The position numbers and the translations under genes are program-made. A stretch of 64,000 nucleotides of DNA from Thermodesulfovibrio yellowstonii DSM 11347 (GTDB lineage Bacteria; Nitrospirota; Thermodesulfovibrionia; Thermodesulfovibrionales; Thermodesulfovibrionaceae). The notes under the pieces are model-generated. The model did no database searches, was not told where the DNA came from, and saw only the letters and a list, made by a program, of their open reading frames with translations. Below are positions 1 through 8,496 of this stretch, in pieces. How positions within the stretch are numbered: the stretch's first letter is position 1; every line of letters starts with the position of its first letter. The DNA is taken from NCBI RefSeq assembly GCF_000020985.1, contig NC_011296.1, positions 186,001-250,000 of the forward strand, written 5' to 3'.

Positions 1-704
1 TTGCCTACTGAGTCAGCGAGAATTTTAATAAGTTTGCTAAATTCAGGCAGTTTTTGAATTTTAAGTAAATAGTAAATATCCCTTTCAATGTAACTTTGAT
101 AAATTTCATTAATTAAATTTAGCTTTTCAGACAGTTCTTCTTCAAGAACAACTCTTGGATAGCCTCCGAAATTCAAGTATTCATCAAACAAGACAAAAGA
201 CTTTGATTTCTCTATTGCAAAATACTCTGGAAGTTTTTCTTCATATTTATAGCCTGTTTTATAGTTAATAAACTCTTCAAAACTCAATGTTAAAAGCTCA
301 AAAACTCTTTTTCTGCCTGTCAAAGACTCATGAATCCTCTCTTTCAATTCAACACTTCCAGAACCTGAAACAATAAATTTATAAGGAAGTCCTATATCAT
401 ATATGCCTTTAAGAAACAAACCTGCATTTTCCTTTTTCTGAATTTCATCAATAAAAACATATCCTTTGTTTTTCCCAAACTCAAGCTCAATACGTCTAAG
501 AAGTGATAACTGAGAATGAAAATGCTCTTTGTCATACTCAATATCAAGATTAAGATAAAGAGTTTTCTCACCACTTTTTTTTAATTCCTCTTCAAGAGTT
601 TTCATTATGGTTGTTTTTCCTGCCTGCCTTGGACCAATAATAAGAGTAATCTCTGGCTTTGTGAGATGTTTTCTTATATCTTCAAGAAGTTTTCTTTTTA
701 TCAT
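1..704 (-). CDS. AAA ATPase with DUF4143-type C-terminus (partial, runs off the left edge)
   Basis: The reading frame is open from an ATG at 704 leftward to base 1, so only the first 234 residues are present. Walker A is GPRQAGKTT at residues 24-32, and a Walker B-like VFIDEIQ lies near residue 90. The segment SGSGS...LTGRKR and the later ERDIYYLL are typical of AAA_14/DUF4143 proteins. These are stand-alone prokaryotic ATPases, often horizontally mobile and of unknown substrate. A TAAAAT box ends 6 nt before the ATG and there is no Shine-Dalgarno sequence, so the message may be leaderless. The C-terminus lies outside the window. Confidence 0.85.
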   Translation of the reverse strand, partial: MIKRKLLEDIRKHLTKPEITLIIGPRQAGKTTIMKTLEEELKKSGEKTLYLNLDIEYDKEHFHSQLSLLRRIELEFGKNKGYVFIDEIQKKENAGLFLKGIYDIGLPYKFIVSGSGSVELKERIHESLTGRKRVFELLTLSFEEFINYKTGYKYEEKLPEYFAIEKSKSFVLFDEYLNFGGYPRVVLEEELSEKLNLINEIYQSYIERDIYYLLKIQKLPEFSKLIKILADSVG

Positions 705-710
705 ATTTCT

Positions 711-739
711 ATTTTAGCACGAGAAAATTAAAATAGCAA
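711..739 (-). promoter_or_regulatory. Promoter of the AAA ATPase gene
   Basis: On the minus strand, TTGCTA (739-734) and TAAAAT (716-711) are separated by 17 nt. The -10 box ends 6 nt before the ATG at 704, so the predicted transcription start coincides with the start codon. Confidence 0.5.
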
Positions 740-802
740 TATCAAAATTATCGGATTCCTCTTTGATGCTACTGCCTTAAATGATTTTGTGTAAGAACAT
801 GA

Positions 803-808
803 TATAAT
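803..808 (+). promoter_or_regulatory. -10 box of the DUF4258-like gene
   Basis: TATAAT ends 5 nt before the ATG at 814. There is no good -35 hexamer at standard spacing and no ribosome binding site. This is another candidate leaderless start. Confidence 0.4.
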
Positions 809-813
809 AATGA

Positions 814-1158
814 ATGATAATAGAAATCATTGAAAAAACGCTTCTTTCAAAGGGAACGATTTATAAATTAAAAATAGACAATAAAATCATAGAGATATTT
901 TTTCTTTCGCATGCTATGTAAAGAATTAAAAAATGGCAACTTAGTGAAAAAATGGTAATTGAAACTCTTTTATTTCCAGAAGAAGTTTTAATCGGACATA
1001 GAGGCAGATACATTGCTCATAAAAGATTTGGTAGTCATATTGTAAGAGCTATATATGAGTATGATGAAAAACTTCCTGTTTTAATTACAGTTTATTTCCC
1101 GTATATAGATAGATATTTTAAAGGGGGTGATATTTATGAAGATAAAATACTCAAGTGA
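814..1158 (+). pseudogene. DUF4258-like small protein interrupted by one in-frame TAA
   Basis: The frame starts at ATG 814, reads 35 residues ending LSHAM, meets TAA at 919-921, and continues in the same frame with RIKKWQLSEK to a stop at 1158. The joined protein would be 114 aa. It fits the DUF4258 pattern: an S-HA motif, then a basic helix, then a sheet with GRYIAHKRF and an aromatic C-terminus. A single GAA-to-TAA change would explain the break, since Glu commonly follows HA in the family. The 3' part alone could start at ATG 952 (68 aa). It overlaps the DUF2283 gene, the usual partner of this family, often suspected to form a toxin-antitoxin-like pair. A sequencing error cannot be excluded. 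Confidence 0.65.
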
Positions 1159-1342
1159 TGCAGACATACTTTTAATTGAACTTAGGGATGGAAAACCCAT
1201 TGACTCAATTGATTTAAAAGAAGGAGTTATCCTTCATCTTGATGATAAGGGATTGCCAATAGAGATAGAGATACTTGATGCATCAAAAATAGTATCACTT
1301 AAAGAAATTAGCGTTATGACGCCATTAGAAGCGTCTGCTTAG
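1136..1342 (+). CDS. DUF2283 domain protein
   Basis: A 68-residue protein starting MKIKYSSDADILLIEL and containing an ILHLDDKGLPIEIEILDAS block, the DUF2283 signature. I choose ATG 1136 over the GTG at 1127 because AGGGGGTG at 1122-1129 is well placed as its ribosome binding site. The start lies inside the 3' end of the broken DUF4258-like gene (23 bp overlap), so the two are translationally coupled. DUF2283 proteins are small, of unknown function, and commonly sit next to DUF4258. This gene looks intact although its neighbour does not. Confidence 0.8.
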   Translation: MKIKYSSDADILLIELRDGKPIDSIDLKEGVILHLDDKGLPIEIEILDASKIVSLKEISVMTPLEASA

Positions 1343-1355
1343 AAAAATTAAAAAC

Positions 1356-2858
1356 CTATTTATTTTTCTCATAAATTTCCTCTATTTTTGATGCCACTGT
1401 CTTAAATGCCTGAAGAACCTGCGGGTCAAAGTGTTGAGGCATGCTTCTTCCGTCTCCCTCTGTGATTATTCTAAAGGCTTTTTCATGGTCAAAGGCTGGT
1501 TTATAAGGTCTCTGACTTCGCAAAGCATCATATATATCAGCTATTGTTACAATTCTTGCCTCAAGAGGAATGCTCTCTTCCTTTAAACCATAGGGATAGC
1601 CTGAGCCATCCCATTTTTCATGATGATGAAGGGCAATTGATGATGCCATCTTAAGTCTTGGATGTTTCCCTATTATCTCTGCTCCTAAGACAGTATGCTT
1701 TTTCATCTGCTCAAACTCCTCAGCAGTCAATTTACCGGGCTTTCTAAGGATGTCTGGATGCACATGCACCTTGCCAACATCATGTAAAAGTGCCTGAGTT
1801 TTTATTTTTTCTATAAAAAGCTGTGGCAGTCTTAACTCCTCTGCTATGGTAGCTGCATACTCTCCAATTCTTAATATATGATTTCCAGTGTCTTCATCAT
1901 TTGCCTCTGCTGACCTTGCAAGAGCATATACTGTATAAACAAAAGCCTCCTCTGTTTCTTTAATCTGCTGAGACAAAGAATTCATAAAAAGAATGTGAAG
2001 GAAAATATTATGCATCACTGATGCATCATAACCAGTAACCTGTCTTCCATAGTTTAGGGCAATTAAGGAGAGTTTGTCACTTAAATAATAAACCATGTTT
2101 TCTACGGGAATATTCTCTTTAGAAAGAAATCTTAATATGGTCTCCACATCTGCATTAAGCTCTTGTCCTTCATTAAAAAAGCCTCCTCTCACAGAGTCTT
2201 TTAAAGGTTCTATCTTAAGGGATAATCCATATATGGCATTTCTTTCCATTTTACTGTCTAAAAATCTATAAATAATCCAGTCCTTGTTTTCATTTATACC
2301 TGCTATAACTATCTCTGGTTTGTCAACTTCCTCCTTCTGTCTTAGCATCTGATAGACCACAACATCTATGGTGGAGACAAAATCAAATTTCATGGGCTCA
2401 AAGGATAAAATAAGTTTTTCAGAAAAGCCTGTTAAGTTGTCAATCTGAGAGTATGCCTTTCTTAATTTATCATTAAGAGCTTTAACCCGAAGAAGCATGT
2501 TTATCCTTGCTAAAACTTCTCCTACATCAAACGGTTTACTGAGAAACTCTTCTGTTCCTGCCTCAATTCCACGGATTCTATCTTCCTTTGCTGTAAGTGC
2601 TGTAATCATTATTACAGGGATATGTCTTAATGTTTCATCCTCCTTTATTTTTCTGCATACCTCATATCCATCCATCCCGGGCATCATAACATCAAGTAAA
2701 ACTATGTCTACATTCTGATTTTTAAGTATCTCCAATGCTAAAAATCCATTTTGTGCTACTAAAACTTCATATCCTCTGGGAGATAAAATTGCCTGAAGAA
2801 GCTTTAAATTCTGAGGCTCGTCATCTACACAAAGTATTACAGGTTTTAATTCTTTCAT
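1356..2858 (-). CDS. Response regulator with HD-GYP-type phosphodiesterase domain
   Basis: 500 residues. An N-terminal receiver (about 1-125) has an acidic pocket at D12-D13, phosphoacceptor D56 in [11 protein letters not shown], and conserved K108. A middle region of about 130-300 matches nothing I recognise. The C-terminal HD domain carries H359-D360 in [19 protein letters not shown] around 411-422, and ADIYDAL, which make an HD-GYP domain. That family hydrolyses cyclic di-GMP, so the protein probably lowers c-di-GMP in response to phosphorylation. Its start overlaps the stop of the upstream receiver gene by 4 bp. It is the third gene of an operon with the histidine kinase. Confidence 0.92.
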   Translation of the reverse strand: MKELKPVILCVDDEPQNLKLLQAILSPRGYEVLVAQNGFLALEILKNQNVDIVLLDVMMPGMDGYEVCRKIKEDETLRHIPVIMITALTAKEDRIRGIEAGTEEFLSKPFDVGEVLARINMLLRVKALNDKLRKAYSQIDNLTGFSEKLILSFEPMKFDFVSTIDVVVYQMLRQKEEVDKPEIVIAGINENKDWIIYRFLDSKMERNAIYGLSLKIEPLKDSVRGGFFNEGQELNADVETILRFLSKENIPVENMVYYLSDKLSLIALNYGRQVTGYDASVMHNIFLHILFMNSLSQQIKETEEAFVYTVYALARSAEANDEDTGNHILRIGEYAATIAEELRLPQLFIEKIKTQALLHDVGKVHVHPDILRKPGKLTAEEFEQMKKHTVLGAEIIGKHPRLKMASSIALHHHEKWDGSGYPYGLKEESIPLEARIVTIADIYDALRSQRPYKPAFDHEKAFRIITEGDGRSMPQHFDPQVLQAFKTVASKIEEIYEKNK

Positions 2859-3232
2859 GGCTTTTCTCCTTCAATAATCTTTTTAATTATCTCAGGTAAA
2901 GCTCTTGTATCAATGGGTTTTGCAATATAGTAGTCAGCACCTGCCTGTAAAACTCTTTCTTTATCACCTGACATGGCATAAGATGTCACTGCTATTATTT
3001 TTATGTGTTTTATCTCACTATCCTGCCTTATCTTTTTTATTGCCTCAAAGCCGTCTAAAACAGGCATCTGCATATCCATAAGTATAAGGTCTGGTTTAAT
3101 TCTTTTTGCCATCTCAATGCCTTCTTTTCCATTTGCAGCTAAATAAACTTCATAGCCGTGATACTTAAAAATGTCTTCCATAAGTTTTCTATTTTTTTCA
3201 TTATCCTCACATATAAGAATTTTATAGGGCAT
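2855..3232 (-). CDS. Stand-alone receiver domain (CheY-like)
   Basis: 125 residues forming a single receiver domain: ED acidic pair at 9-10, phosphoacceptor D53 in [11 protein letters not shown] switch in AVTSYAM, and K105 in YYIAKPID. It resembles the DivK-type single-domain regulators that relay phosphate between a hybrid or classic kinase and other partners. It lies between its likely kinase (one base upstream) and the HD-GYP regulator (4 bp overlap). The kinase could therefore feed both receivers, or this one may act as a phosphate sink. No DNA-binding domain is present. Confidence 0.92.
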   Translation of the reverse strand: MPYKILICEDNEKNRKLMEDIFKYHGYEVYLAANGKEGIEMAKRIKPDLILMDMQMPVLDGFEAIKKIRQDSEIKHIKIIAVTSYAMSGDKERVLQAGADYYIAKPIDTRALPEIIKKIIEGEKP

Positions 3233-3233
3233 T

Positions 3234-5090
3234 TTATTTCTCCTTTTTTGTTTTTACAGGGAAACTAAAACCAAATCTGCTTCCTTTGCCATACTCACTT
3301 TCACACCAGATTTTACCACCATGAAGCTCAACAAGACTTTTTGAAAGGGCAAGTCCGAGTCCTGTTCCTTGGTATTTCTTTGTATAGGTTGTCTCAAGCT
3401 GACTGAAAGGCTGAAAAAGTTTATCCCTGTCCTCCTTTTTTATTCCAATGCCTGTGTCTTCAACAACTATCTCTATCATATCTTCTTTTCTTTCTGCTGT
3501 TATCTTTACAGAACCTCCATCTGGGGTAAATTTAACAGCATTGCTTACAAGATTAAAAAGCACCTGCTTTATTTTTCTTTCATCTGCTGTAACTGTTATG
3601 TCTGCTTCTTTAGAAATCTCTGCATCAAGTTTTATTCCGTGCTTACTTGCTTTTTCCTTAAACATTATAAGAGAGACATTGACTACATCAGAAACTCTAA
3701 ACTCACTGAGTTCAAGCTCTGTTTTTCCTTCCTCAATCTTTGAAAGGTCAAGGATATCATTAATTAGATTTAAAAGATGTTTTGCACTGTCATGAATATC
3801 TTTAAGATATTCAAGCTGTTTTTCATTGAGAGTGCCAAAAAGCTGGTCTTGTAAAACTTCTGTAAAACCAATTATTGAATTTAGCGGTGTTCTAAGCTCA
3901 TGGCTCATATTAGCAAGAAACTCTGATTTTGCCCTGTTTGCTGCCTCTGCATGAATCTTTGCAATCTCAAGCTCTGCGGTTCTTTCCTTCACCTTTTGTT
4001 CAAGACTCTGGTAAAGCTCTTTTAGTCTGTTAGCTGATTCAATAAGTGCATCATTTAAAGATTCCATCTCTATTATTCTTGTATCTATAGGAGTTCCTAT
4101 ATCAAAATCACCCTTTGAAAGCTTTTGAGAAATTTCTCTGATAGCAGTTATAGGCTTTGATATTTTAATACTTAAAATATATCCCACCACAAAGGCAAGA
4201 AAAAGAGCAAGCAAAGCCCAGAAAGAAGCCCAGGAAAGAGATGAAAGAACTGTTGCTGTTACATCTTTCATGCTTTTTGAAATCCATATTCTAAATCCAA
4301 AGTCAAGAACATAAAAAGCACCTATTCTTTTATCCTTTGTGATAGGAGATAAAAACTCTGCAGTTCCTTCTTTTTTTTCAAGAGAAGCCTTAAAAATTTC
4401 TGTATTTGACTGGTCAGTAAGAATAAAATCTTCAATTTTGATATGTGGCAAAGTTGAAAAAGCTATAAGTTTTCCTGTTTTGTCAGTTATGGTTACTGTT
4501 GCTTCACTGTGTTTTAAAGAATCAGCAACTTCCTGGAGCATGTTTAAAGGATATCCAGCACAAATTGCACCCCTAAATTCTCCTTTTCTGTCTAAAATAG
4601 GAACAGAAATAGGAATAGTATATTTTGAAGTTATTGCTCCTTTAATAAGATTGCCTATATAAGATTTCTTAATTTTCTTTATCTCTGTAAACCATTCCCT
4701 TGAAGATAAATCTTTACCAATATTTGAATTTCCTTGCTCGTCCTTGTCTGGAGAGGCAAATAAAACAATTCCTCTCTCATCAACCACAAATATAGAGGTA
4801 TAATAAGGATTTCTGTAATGAACACTCTCTATTATTTTTTGAGTTTTTTTTGTATATAAACCTTGCTCATATATTTCTTTTCCTATCTGCTCAAGACGTG
4901 TAAAAGTTTCTTTCATTCTCTGTTCCAAAAGTTTTCCAATTGTCTGAGCCATAACAAGATGATGCTCATTTGTGTGTTCTATTTCATGTTTACATATCCA
5001 GAAAGTTCTCTGAACTAAAAGAAATAGTATGCTTATTAAGGCAACAGACAAAAAAGAAAAAATAAGAAGTTTTTTAATTGAAACTTTCAT
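3234..5090 (-). CDS. Membrane sensor histidine kinase (Cache-HAMP-HisKA-HATPase)
   Basis: 618 residues. Transmembrane segments lie near 8-26 and 282-308 and enclose a periplasmic region of about 250 residues. That region looks like a double Cache sensor, with [13 protein letters not shown] and GYPLNMLQ elements. A HAMP linker follows, then a coiled coil, then HisKA with H397 in [10 protein letters not shown]. The ATPase domain has an N box at 513-517 (NLVSNAVKF), a DTGIGI G1 box and GTGLGLALS. It is first in a three-gene operon with two receivers. A TATAAT ends 6 nt before the ATG. The ligand is unknown; Cache domains usually bind small organic molecules. Confidence 0.93.
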   Translation of the reverse strand: MKVSIKKLLIFSFLSVALISILFLLVQRTFWICKHEIEHTNEHHLVMAQTIGKLLEQRMKETFTRLEQIGKEIYEQGLYTKKTQKIIESVHYRNPYYTSIFVVDERGIVLFASPDKDEQGNSNIGKDLSSREWFTEIKKIKKSYIGNLIKGAITSKYTIPISVPILDRKGEFRGAICAGYPLNMLQEVADSLKHSEATVTITDKTGKLIAFSTLPHIKIEDFILTDQSNTEIFKASLEKKEGTAEFLSPITKDKRIGAFYVLDFGFRIWISKSMKDVTATVLSSLSWASFWALLALFLAFVVGYILSIKISKPITAIREISQKLSKGDFDIGTPIDTRIIEMESLNDALIESANRLKELYQSLEQKVKERTAELEIAKIHAEAANRAKSEFLANMSHELRTPLNSIIGFTEVLQDQLFGTLNEKQLEYLKDIHDSAKHLLNLINDILDLSKIEEGKTELELSEFRVSDVVNVSLIMFKEKASKHGIKLDAEISKEADITVTADERKIKQVLFNLVSNAVKFTPDGGSVKITAERKEDMIEIVVEDTGIGIKKEDRDKLFQPFSQLETTYTKKYQGTGLGLALSKSLVELHGGKIWCESEYGKGSRFGFSFPVKTKKEK

Positions 5091-5096
5091 TGATTA

Positions 5097-5102
5097 ATTA
5101 TA
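5097..5102 (-). promoter_or_regulatory. -10 box of the histidine kinase operon
   Basis: TATAAT on the minus strand, 6 nt before ATG 5090, with no Shine-Dalgarno sequence between. No convincing -35 hexamer. Confidence 0.45.
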
Positions 5103-5177
5103 TATTAAATTGCTAAGAATTGTTACGAATGTGAACTTTAAGAAGTCTCTTGAATCCATCAACTGAGGTATTTTATA

Positions 5178-5513
5178 TCAAGGCATAAATAAATTTATTT
5201 CATAATTACCTATACTTACTTTTTCAGCAATGCCTTCCTTCCATAGAATTTCCATTATTTTAAGCTTCTCATCCTTGGGAATAAGAATTATTAGTTTATC
5301 ACCCTGTGATATCAACTGCTTCCACTTATCAATTCTTTCTGACACAATTTCTTTTTCTGTCACTATGTCAATATATCCTATAACAATGCCATAGCTTAAT
5401 ATCTTCAAATCTGGTGGAGGGTTTTCAAGTTGTTGTATTTCCTGTTGAATTCTGCTTAGTTTTTGTTTAATTTGATGAATTAAAAATTCTTTCAAATGTT
5501 TTTCCGCATTCAT
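5178..5513 (-). CDS. Hypothetical protein, 111 aa
   Basis: I do not recognise the family. The N-terminal third is a charged amphipathic helix (residues 1-30, coiled-coil-like). An alpha/beta-looking remainder follows, with two hydrophobic strands (ILSYGIVIGYIDIV and KLIILIP). There is no signal peptide, cysteine cluster or membrane segment. Its ATG overlaps the stop of the SspB-like gene by 4 bp, so it is translated from the same message as lgt and the adaptor. It is the last gene of that operon. A link to proteolysis or to a substrate of the adaptor is only a guess from position. Confidence 0.7.
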   Translation of the reverse strand: MNAEKHLKEFLIHQIKQKLSRIQQEIQQLENPPPDLKILSYGIVIGYIDIVTEKEIVSERIDKWKQLISQGDKLIILIPKDEKLKIMEILWKEGIAEKVSIGNYEINLFMP

Positions 5514-5962
5514 TTCTTTTTCCTCAATTTTGTAATATCTATTACATTATCTTTTTTCTCCTTCTGTTTTTCATTTTCTTTATCATTTTGAGTTGCGGTA
5601 GAAGAATCTCCTTCATCTTTTATTTTAGATTTAAAAACAGGCACTGCAAGCTGAACCCGTAGGTCTGGTGAAAAAACACCAGCAATTGCATTAATAGGGA
5701 TATAACATTTTTCAGGTGTGTTTCCGAAGACAAGGGTTGCAGTAATTGCATCTTCATCCCAGTTAAATTTCATTCTGTTGTTAAACACCAGAACAAGTCC
5801 TCTCTCCTTTTCCTCTGGTAGAAAGCCTCTTTTGCCTATTACAACACTTTCATCATAATCAACAATTATAAAAACTCTTCCTGCAAACTCAAGAATTTCA
5901 AAGAAAGTATATTTTTTTAGAGCATTAACTCTGTTGATTAATTCATTTGTAAACTCAATCAC
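5510..5962 (-). CDS. SspB-like ClpXP adaptor protein
   Basis: 150 residues. The core (about 45-115) has the order of conserved elements seen in SspB: GLVLVFNNR, then an ITATLVFGNTPEKCYIPINAI strand pair, then a VFSPD segment. SspB proteins hold ssrA-tagged substrates and deliver them to ClpX. As in that family, a flexible charged linker (about 118-138) leads to a short C-terminal motif, here VIDITKLRKKK. This resembles the ClpX-binding tail of the alpha-proteobacterial SspB type. The gene overlaps lgt upstream by 4 bp and the 111-aa gene downstream. The assignment rests on pattern and should be confirmed by profile search. Confidence 0.65.
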   Translation of the reverse strand: MIEFTNELINRVNALKKYTFFEILEFAGRVFIIVDYDESVVIGKRGFLPEEKERGLVLVFNNRMKFNWDEDAITATLVFGNTPEKCYIPINAIAGVFSPDLRVQLAVPVFKSKIKDEGDSSTATQNDKENEKQKEKKDNVIDITKLRKKK

Positions 5963-6732
5963 TTTCTACTCCTGTAAAAGAATAAACCCAAACCAGCTAA
6001 TATCATAATACTACATAAAATCTGCCCCATTGTAAAGATTCCTAAGATATAACCAATTTGAGGGTCAGGCTCGCGGAAAAACTCAACAACAAAGCGGAAA
6101 ATGCCATAAAGAATTAAAAATAGAGAAGAGATGAGTCCAGACTTGTTAAATTTATCTTTTAAAAACCATAAAATTACAAAGAGCAATGCTCCCTCCAGTC
6201 CTGCTTCATAAAGCTGGCTGGGATGTCTTGGAAGAGGACCACCTTCTGGGAAAATCATAGCCCAAGGAACATCTGTAACTCTGCCGTAAAGCTCTCCATT
6301 AATAAAATTACCAATTCTTCCAAGTCCGAGTCCGATTGGTGCAGTAAGAACAAGCATATCTGTAAGAGTGAAGAAATCAAACTTTTTTATCTTAGTGAAA
6401 ATCCATGCTGAAAATATTACACCCAGAAGTCCACCATGAAAGGACATACCTCCATGCCAGATAGCAAGAACTTCTAAGGGATTGTGAATATAGTAAGACA
6501 GATTATAGAAAAGCACATAACCAATTCTTGCACCAATGAGAAGTCCTAAAATTAAATAAAAATATAGATTTTCAAGGAAATCCTTTTCAACCTTTAGCCC
6601 CTTTCTTTTTATTTCACTTTTTACTATTAAATAAGAACAGAGGAAACCAATAAGATACATTAATCCATACCATCGAATTGAAAGAGGACCTATTTTTAAA
6701 ATTTCTGGATTTATGTTCGGATATGGAAGCAT
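5959..6732 (-). CDS. lgt: Prolipoprotein diacylglyceryl transferase
   Basis: 257 residues with about seven hydrophobic segments. The diagnostic GRIGNFINGE lies at 138-147 (essential Arg139), HGGMSFHGG at 93-101, and RHPSQLYEA follows. Lgt moves diacylglycerol from phosphatidylglycerol to the lipobox cysteine of prelipoproteins in the inner membrane. Lipoprotein substrates visible in this window include NrfA and the MshL-like secretin. The start codon lies inside the 3' end of the nucleotidyltransferase gene (22 bp overlap) and the stop overlaps the SspB-like gene, so the group is probably one transcript. Confidence 0.97.
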   Translation of the reverse strand: MLPYPNINPEILKIGPLSIRWYGLMYLIGFLCSYLIVKSEIKRKGLKVEKDFLENLYFYLILGLLIGARIGYVLFYNLSYYIHNPLEVLAIWHGGMSFHGGLLGVIFSAWIFTKIKKFDFFTLTDMLVLTAPIGLGLGRIGNFINGELYGRVTDVPWAMIFPEGGPLPRHPSQLYEAGLEGALLFVILWFLKDKFNKSGLISSLFLILYGIFRFVVEFFREPDPQIGYILGIFTMGQILCSIMILAGLGLFFYRSRK

Positions 6733-7058
6733 GAATTGTTTGGCACTCCCTCACTTTCTATGTTTCTGAAAAACCCTGTTTGATAGGCTTTTTCTTTCTC
6801 AAAAGTTTTCATAGATTTAACTATAGGAGAAAAGGGAATATTTGTTTTCAGTTCAAATTCTTGGAAGATATTAATTATTTTGTTTAAAATATCGGCGTTT
6901 CTTTCTCTAACAACAATGAGTACATCAAAATCAGATTCACCAGTAAAATCTCCTCTAACCCTTGAACCAAAGGCTACAACAGCAATTAATCCATTCCCAA
7001 GAGCCTTTTTAAGTTTTCCAATAATTTTTTTAAGTATCTGTTTTTCAGCTTTAAACAT
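6711..7058 (-). CDS. Minimal nucleotidyltransferase (MNT) domain protein
   Basis: 115 residues with the polymerase-beta-type motif GSRVRGDFTGESDFDVLI at 31-48; D43 and D45 would bind metal. Most such proteins are paired with a HEPN partner as MNT-HEPN (MntA-HepT) toxin-antitoxin modules, in which the MNT protein AMPylates the HEPN RNase. No HEPN gene adjoins it here. It overlaps the start of lgt by 22 bp instead. The C-terminal residues in that overlap (PNNSCFHIRT) look unlike the family and may be a fortuitous extension. A TAAAAT ends 5 nt before the ATG. Confidence 0.8.
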   Translation of the reverse strand: MFKAEKQILKKIIGKLKKALGNGLIAVVAFGSRVRGDFTGESDFDVLIVVRERNADILNKIINIFQEFELKTNIPFSPIVKSMKTFEKEKAYQTGFFRNIESEGVPNNSCFHIRT

Positions 7059-7086
7059 AATCTATTTTATCATAAACTTATTTTGA

Positions 7087-7092
7087 TATAAT
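7087..7092 (+). promoter_or_regulatory. -10 box of the MASE3-PAS gene
   Basis: TATAAT ends 6 nt before ATG 7099. There is no ribosome binding site and no good -35. Candidate leaderless start. Confidence 0.4.
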
Positions 7093-7098
7093 TAAACA

Positions 7099-8496
7099 AT
7101 GAAATTTCTTGAAAAATATGAAGATTTTGTCCTCTTATTTACGACGATTTTAATTATTTCTTTAAGCATAATTTATAGCTATTTGCTTTTTCACACCCTT
7201 GCTGAGATTTACAGCATTATCATCGGAACAACGATTTTTATAATCTACCTAAATCTCAGAGATAAAATTGACCAAGGATACGTAAGTCTTTTAGGGATTG
7301 CCTATCTATTTGTTTCAATTATTGACCTTATTCATACCCTTGCTTATAAAGGCATGAATATCTTTCAAGGTTTTGACGCTAATCTACCTACTCAACTATG
7401 GATATCAGCAAGATATTTAGAAAGCCTAAGTTTTCTATGTGCAACATTATTGATAAATAAAAAAATCAATGTCTATCCTGCAATTTGGATTTATTCTGCT
7501 ATTACAGTAGCGAATTTTATATCTATTTTGGTCTTTAAAAATTTTCCTGATTGTTACATTGAAGGGCAAGGACTTACAGCTTTTAAAATTTATAGTGAAT
7601 ATGTAATATGTCTGATTTTGGCAGCATCCCTCATAATTCTTAGAAAAAACAAATCTGCTTTTCCAAAAGCCACACTTCTTTATTTGCAACTGGCTCTGAT
7701 TACGACAATCCTTGCAGAACTTTCATTTACTAAATATGTAAGCGTCTATGGTGTTTTCAATTTTATCGGACATATTTTTAAAATAATTTCATTTTTCTTT
7801 ATTTACAAAGCATTAGTAAAAACAGCACTTACAGACCCTTTTAATTTACTTTGGAAAAAATTAAAGGAAAACGAGGAAAGACTTAAGGAGGCTTACCTTA
7901 AATTAAATACTTATATAGAAGTTCTTGACCTTGTTTTTGTTGTTGTTGATAGAAATAAAAATGTTATACGAATTAATCAAAAAGGTGCAGAAAAATTAGG
8001 CTATACAAAAGAAGAATTAATTGGTAAGAACTGGTTTGATACAGTGATTCCTCAAGAAGAAAGGGAAAAAATGAAAATTGTATTTGATAGCATAATATCC
8101 GGTGAAACTGAACTTGTTGGATATTTTGAAAATAAGATATTAAGAAAAGATGGATTGGAACGAATTTTTGCATGGCATAATACTGTTTTAAAAGATACAA
8201 ATGGGAAAATAATAGCTGTTGTTAGTGCTGGTGAGGATATAACAGATAAAAAAGTTTATGATGAAAATAGAGAAAAACTTGTAAATGAACTTCAAAAAGC
8301 ACTTGAAGATATAAGAGTTTTAAAAGGACTTATCCCAATTTGTGCATGGTGCAAAAAAATAAGAAATGACGAAGGTTACTGGATGCAGTTAGAGAAGTAT
8401 CTTCAAGAACATACTGAAGCAGAATTCACACATAGCATATGTCCAGAGTGTTATGAGAAAATCAAAAAGGATATTAAAAAGATGAATAGTTTTTAA
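7099..8496 (+). CDS. Membrane MASE3-PAS sensor protein with C-terminal Cys motif
   Basis: 465 residues. The first 240 or so form about seven membrane segments resembling the MASE3 sensory module (LLGIAYLFVSIIDLIHTLAYKG is its hallmark region). A PAS domain spans about 268-395, including GYTKEELIGKNWFD and VVSAGEDITDKK. A conserved tail carries CAWCKKIR...GYW, FTHSICPECYEK. The four cysteines (two CxxC pairs) suggest a zinc or other metal site. No kinase, GGDEF, EAL or DNA-binding domain follows, so the output must be through a partner or through the tail. The stop overlaps that of menG by 3-4 bp, tail to tail. Confidence 0.85.
   Translation: MKFLEKYEDFVLLFTTILIISLSIIYSYLLFHTLAEIYSIIIGTTIFIIYLNLRDKIDQGYVSLLGIAYLFVSIIDLIHTLAYKGMNIFQGFDANLPTQLWISARYLESLSFLCATLLINKKINVYPAIWIYSAITVANFISILVFKNFPDCYIEGQGLTAFKIYSEYVICLILAASLIILRKNKSAFPKATLLYLQLALITTILAELSFTKYVSVYGVFNFIGHIFKIISFFFIYKALVKTALTDPFNLLWKKLKENEERLKEAYLKLNTYIEVLDLVFVVVDRNKNVIRINQKGAEKLGYTKEELIGKNWFDTVIPQEEREKMKIVFDSIISGETELVGYFENKILRKDGLERIFAWHNTVLKDTNGKIIAVVSAGEDITDKKVYDENREKLVNELQKALEDIRVLKGLIPICAWCKKIRNDEGYWMQLEKYLQEHTEAEFTHSICPECYEKIKKDIKKMNSF

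Noticed and set aside
392-574. A 60-codon minus-strand frame inside the AAA ATPase region.
   Set aside because: It is out of frame with the conserved Walker A/B-bearing frame that spans 1-704.
919-921. The in-frame TAA as a recoding site.
   Set aside because: TAA is not used for selenocysteine or pyrrolysine and no frameshift or readthrough signal is visible; a plain nonsense mutation is simpler.
6711-7058. A complete MNT-HEPN toxin-antitoxin module.
   Set aside because: Only the nucleotidyltransferase is present; neither neighbour encodes a HEPN protein.
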